Assembly: GCA_945859605.1 (NCBI GenBank)
Contig: OX243814.1
Location: 31,264,673 to 31,328,672, forward strand
Reading direction: 5' to 3'
Source: Lumbricus rubellus
Lineage: Eukaryota > Annelida > Clitellata > Crassiclitellata > Lumbricidae
Length of the DNA stretch: 64,000 nt
The notes under the pieces are model-generated. The model was given only the letters and a program-made list of their open reading frames with translations, did not search any database and was not told where the DNA came from. Shown here in pieces: positions 62,701 through 64,000 of this stretch. Within the stretch, counting starts at the first letter, position 1. The number at the start of each line of letters is the position of its first letter. The position numbers were made by a program, and so were the translations under genes.

Positions 62701-63838
62701 ATTTCACAAAAATGGTGTGGAATAGTAACTTGTGAAATCATTCATTTGTATTTAAAAAAATAGAAATTCAGTGTTGAGTGACTATCGATTTATTTGCCCA
62801 AGGCCCCACATAGTAACTGAGGAATCACTTGGATTTGTGTGCTATTTTAAAACATTTGACATTTGATTGGCTCTGTAGATGATATACGTTTATTATACCA
62901 TGTCTGTAGTAGCTTACACCAAAATGCAGATAGACATTGGTCAATTAAAGAATATTCTTGCAATTTTTGCAGCTGTTTTCCTTGTTTACCTACTTATTAA
63001 TTTTGTATTTATGCTATCATTTCAGTTGTTTGCATTTGTATGCATCTCGTGATTAGTTTACTTGACTGCTTTTAGTTTGGTGAAAGAGAGTTTGCCAGCA
63101 AGTCTGGTGCAAGAATTGTTCGCATTGCAAGACACCCTGACTTCTATGAAGTAAGTCAATGTTGCCAATTAAAGGATTTTAAATGCAGATAGAATTTATA
63201 TATTGTCACTTCAAGAAAAAAACTAATCAAAGCACTGGACTATGTGATGTTTAACTCTTACAAGCGTGTACTAAAGTGACTGCGAAACACAATGTAGCTT
63301 GTTGTTAAAAGATTAAACAGTAAAGTTAGCTGTGTTAGAAGTTGCTGAGTAACTTCTGCATAATTTAGAAAAGTAATTCTCCAAAAATTTCATAATTGAC
63401 CGATTTTTTCTGTGTACTGTGTAGCAACCCGTCTCTTGAATGGCTGTGAATCAGTTTGCTTTATGGAAAGGTTTATTGTATAATGTATATGCTATTGCTA
63501 TACGCAACTTAGGTTTCCAGCTTCCTAAATTTGAGAAGAATTTGTTGAACTGCCTTCTTATCAGATTAAGTGCAGTTTTTTCTTAGCCATGCCAGATTGA
63601 CATCATCTGTTCAACTTTATGCTTTTGGTATCGTATTTGGTAATTTTTAAATTCATGTTTTCAAATATTTGATATGATGTTATGAAATTTTCAAACATTT
63701 GATTTGATTTTGGTGTAGAGAGGCTATGGAACAAGAAGTGTGCAGCTCTTACAAGAATACTATGAAGGAAAGCTTAAGCACGATGGTGCGATTCAAATGC
63801 GTAGCAGTTTCAATGAGAAAAAGATGCTGATAAAAAGT
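50740..63838 (+). CDS. NAT10: RNA cytidine acetyltransferase NAT10 (3' end outside window)
   Basis: NAT10/Kre33 makes N4-acetylcytidine on 18S rRNA and tRNA in the nucleolus, using ATP. Exons: 50740-50853, 51325-51416, 51859-52045, 52504-52626, 52939-53000, 53566-53680, 54223-54339, 55054-55187, 55653-55746, 56205-56303, 57054-57190, 58171-58310, 60398-60648, 61787-61906, 62482-62583, 63076-63150, 63719-63838; frames join to 694 residues, and human NAT10 has about 1025, so roughly two thirds is present. Visible: N-terminal KKIDHRIKTLIENCV, a basic patch (residues 70-90), DPFETFL and RYCYYKETHKILG, Walker A ARGRGKSAALG (Lys300), DEAAAIPLP (398-406), the linker TLYEV and DLIPWTI, and the acetyltransferase core RIVRIARHPDFY-RGYGTRSVQLLQEYYEG (about 642-670). 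The last exon ends in a GT donor, so the gene continues. Confidence 0.97.
54003..54065. mobile_element. TTAA-flanked hairpin, piggyBac-like miniature element
   Basis: TTAA flanks both sides (53999-54002 and 54066-54069). The arms are CCCTTTACCGACCAA and TTGGTCGGTAAGTGG, with the inner GGTATAGGATTTCC and ATTTACTAC as at 11001. It lies in intron 6 of NAT10, about 155 bp before exon 7. Confidence 0.75.
54361..54572 (-). mobile_element. tRNA-derived SINE (copy D), well preserved
   Basis: Full-length copy with A box (GTGGTGTAGTAG), B box (GGTTCGAATCC) and the GGGGCGCTATAGCAAGTGCA end. It sits in NAT10 intron 7, only about 21 bp after the exon 7 splice donor, in antisense orientation to the gene. 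Confidence 0.85.
56021..56090 (-). mobile_element. SINE 3' end, reverse orientation
   Basis: Reverse complement of the 11557 family: AATAATAATAATGACGACAA (tail), TTTCTATGGCGCCGTAACAC and TTACAAAGGCGCCTCA. It lies in intron 9 of NAT10. Confidence 0.55.
57351..57516 (-). mobile_element. 5'-truncated tRNA-SINE (copy E) with 16-bp target duplication
   Basis: It carries the body and 3' end of the SINE but stops at the B-box region (GGTGGATTCCA, inverse), so the A-box end is missing. ACCTAGGAATATTATT is exact on both sides (57335-57350 and 57517-57532), direct proof of target-primed insertion. It lies in intron 11 of NAT10. Confidence 0.9.
58417..58617 (-). mobile_element. LINE 3'-end fragment with 11-bp target duplication
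   Basis: The minus strand encodes GRGRPRICWLDNITLWTGLS and HSCSQPSRSD, matching the conserved tail downstream of the reverse transcriptase in many invertebrate non-LTR elements. The 3' end is a TGACA short repeat. ATCTGTGTTAT is exact at 58406-58416 and 58618-58628. Only 201 bp were inserted, so it is severely 5' truncated. It lies in intron 12 of NAT10. Confidence 0.8.
58967..59050. mobile_element. Degenerate TTAA hairpin remnant
   Basis: TTAA CCCTTTCGCTACCGG starts like the hairpin family; a partner CGGTAGTGATTA lies near 59040, but the right TTAA is lost. It lies in intron 12 of NAT10. Confidence 0.4.
59491..59666. mobile_element. hAT-like non-autonomous element, 176 bp
   Basis: The ends are CATAGGCGGGGG and CCCGTACGCCTATG (inverted, about ten matching positions). 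TGTGCCAG and TGTGCCAC flank it (59483-59490 and 59667-59674), seven of eight matching. G-rich inside with TTTCGGGCAA words. It lies in intron 12 of NAT10. Confidence 0.75.
59915..60009. mobile_element. TTAA-flanked hairpin of a second type
   Basis: TTAA occurs at 59911-59914 and 60010-60013. The stem GATATATCCGGCATAG pairs exactly with CTATGCCGGATATATC around a 19-base loop; the outer arms no longer pair. The right end, read inverted, is CCCATTCGATAAC after TTAA. It lies in intron 12 of NAT10. Confidence 0.55.
60148..60345. repeat. TTACCATACAT minisatellite
   Basis: Variable arrangement of ACCTTACCATACAT and ACATTACC words over about 200 bp, ending some 50 bp upstream of the NAT10 exon 13 acceptor. 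Confidence 0.9.
61282..61350. repeat. TTC-rich pyrimidine tract
   Basis: CTTCTTTTCTTTC-type tract in NAT10 intron 13; the Phe/Ser/Leu-rich open frames are compositional. Confidence 0.85.
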
Positions 63839-64000
63839 GTAAGTGACTGTTTACTTTATATTAAAACTCCTCAAGGATTTCATGATACTTTTACTGCAGA
63901 AAGTGCTTGAATCTAGTATCTACCTTTGTATGAATTATTTTTTAGGGCTGTGGTAGTAGTAGAATTTTCATTTGTTTACAATAATCTATAATGTCACACT

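Noticed and set aside
1..64000. CRISPR arrays, bacterial operons or phage genes
   Set aside because: The window is intron-rich animal DNA; its tandem arrays lack the regular repeat-spacer structure of CRISPR.

Overview
This is nuclear DNA from an animal. All four genes found are split by GT-AG introns, with two GC-AG introns. About half of the window is non-coding and is crowded with microsatellites, tRNA-derived SINEs and small inverted-repeat DNA transposons. The motif TAGGCCTA and the tail TATATAGCGCC recur throughout. Together with a nuclear receptor of the HR96/NR1J type and a deep tRNA-SINE family, this suggests a marine invertebrate bilaterian. I cannot name the phylum from sequence alone.

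Layout. Bases 1-16600 hold no gene I can recognise: SINE fragments, tandem repeats (a ~202-bp unit at 3389-4750, pyrimidine tracts, CCCCT tracts) and several hAT-like miniature elements. Bases 16638-23773 (minus strand) carry a four-coding-exon nuclear receptor with both zinc fingers, a complete ligand-binding domain and an AF-2 helix; a 1.97-kb non-autonomous hAT-like element sits in its first coding intron. Bases 29054-39922 (plus) carry a complete 12-exon sideroflexin-5 gene (327 residues) with a broken Tc1-like transposon and a nested 1.66-kb element in its introns. Bases 42352-46382 (minus) carry a complete six-exon secreted trypsin-like protease (442 residues) with a signal peptide, a cysteine-rich domain and a glutamine/serine linker. 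Bases 46383-50739 are intergenic and hold a ~0.78-kb pure tetranucleotide array and a 651-bp almost perfect palindrome flanked by an 8-bp direct repeat. From 50740 (plus) the RNA cytidine acetyltransferase gene NAT10 begins; 17 coding exons (694 residues) are in the window and it runs off the right edge.

The genes do not form a pathway: a xenobiotic-sensor-like nuclear receptor, a mitochondrial inner-membrane carrier, a secreted protease and a nucleolar RNA-modifying enzyme are simply neighbours. The unusual content is the mobile DNA. At least seven short elements keep intact, different 8-bp target duplications. A family of TTAA-flanked hairpins occurs repeatedly, twice with other elements inserted into it. 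The palindrome at 49251-49901 has 316-bp arms that differ at one position. All exon boundaries were worked out by hand from reading frame, splice consensus and remembered family sequence; no alignment was run.
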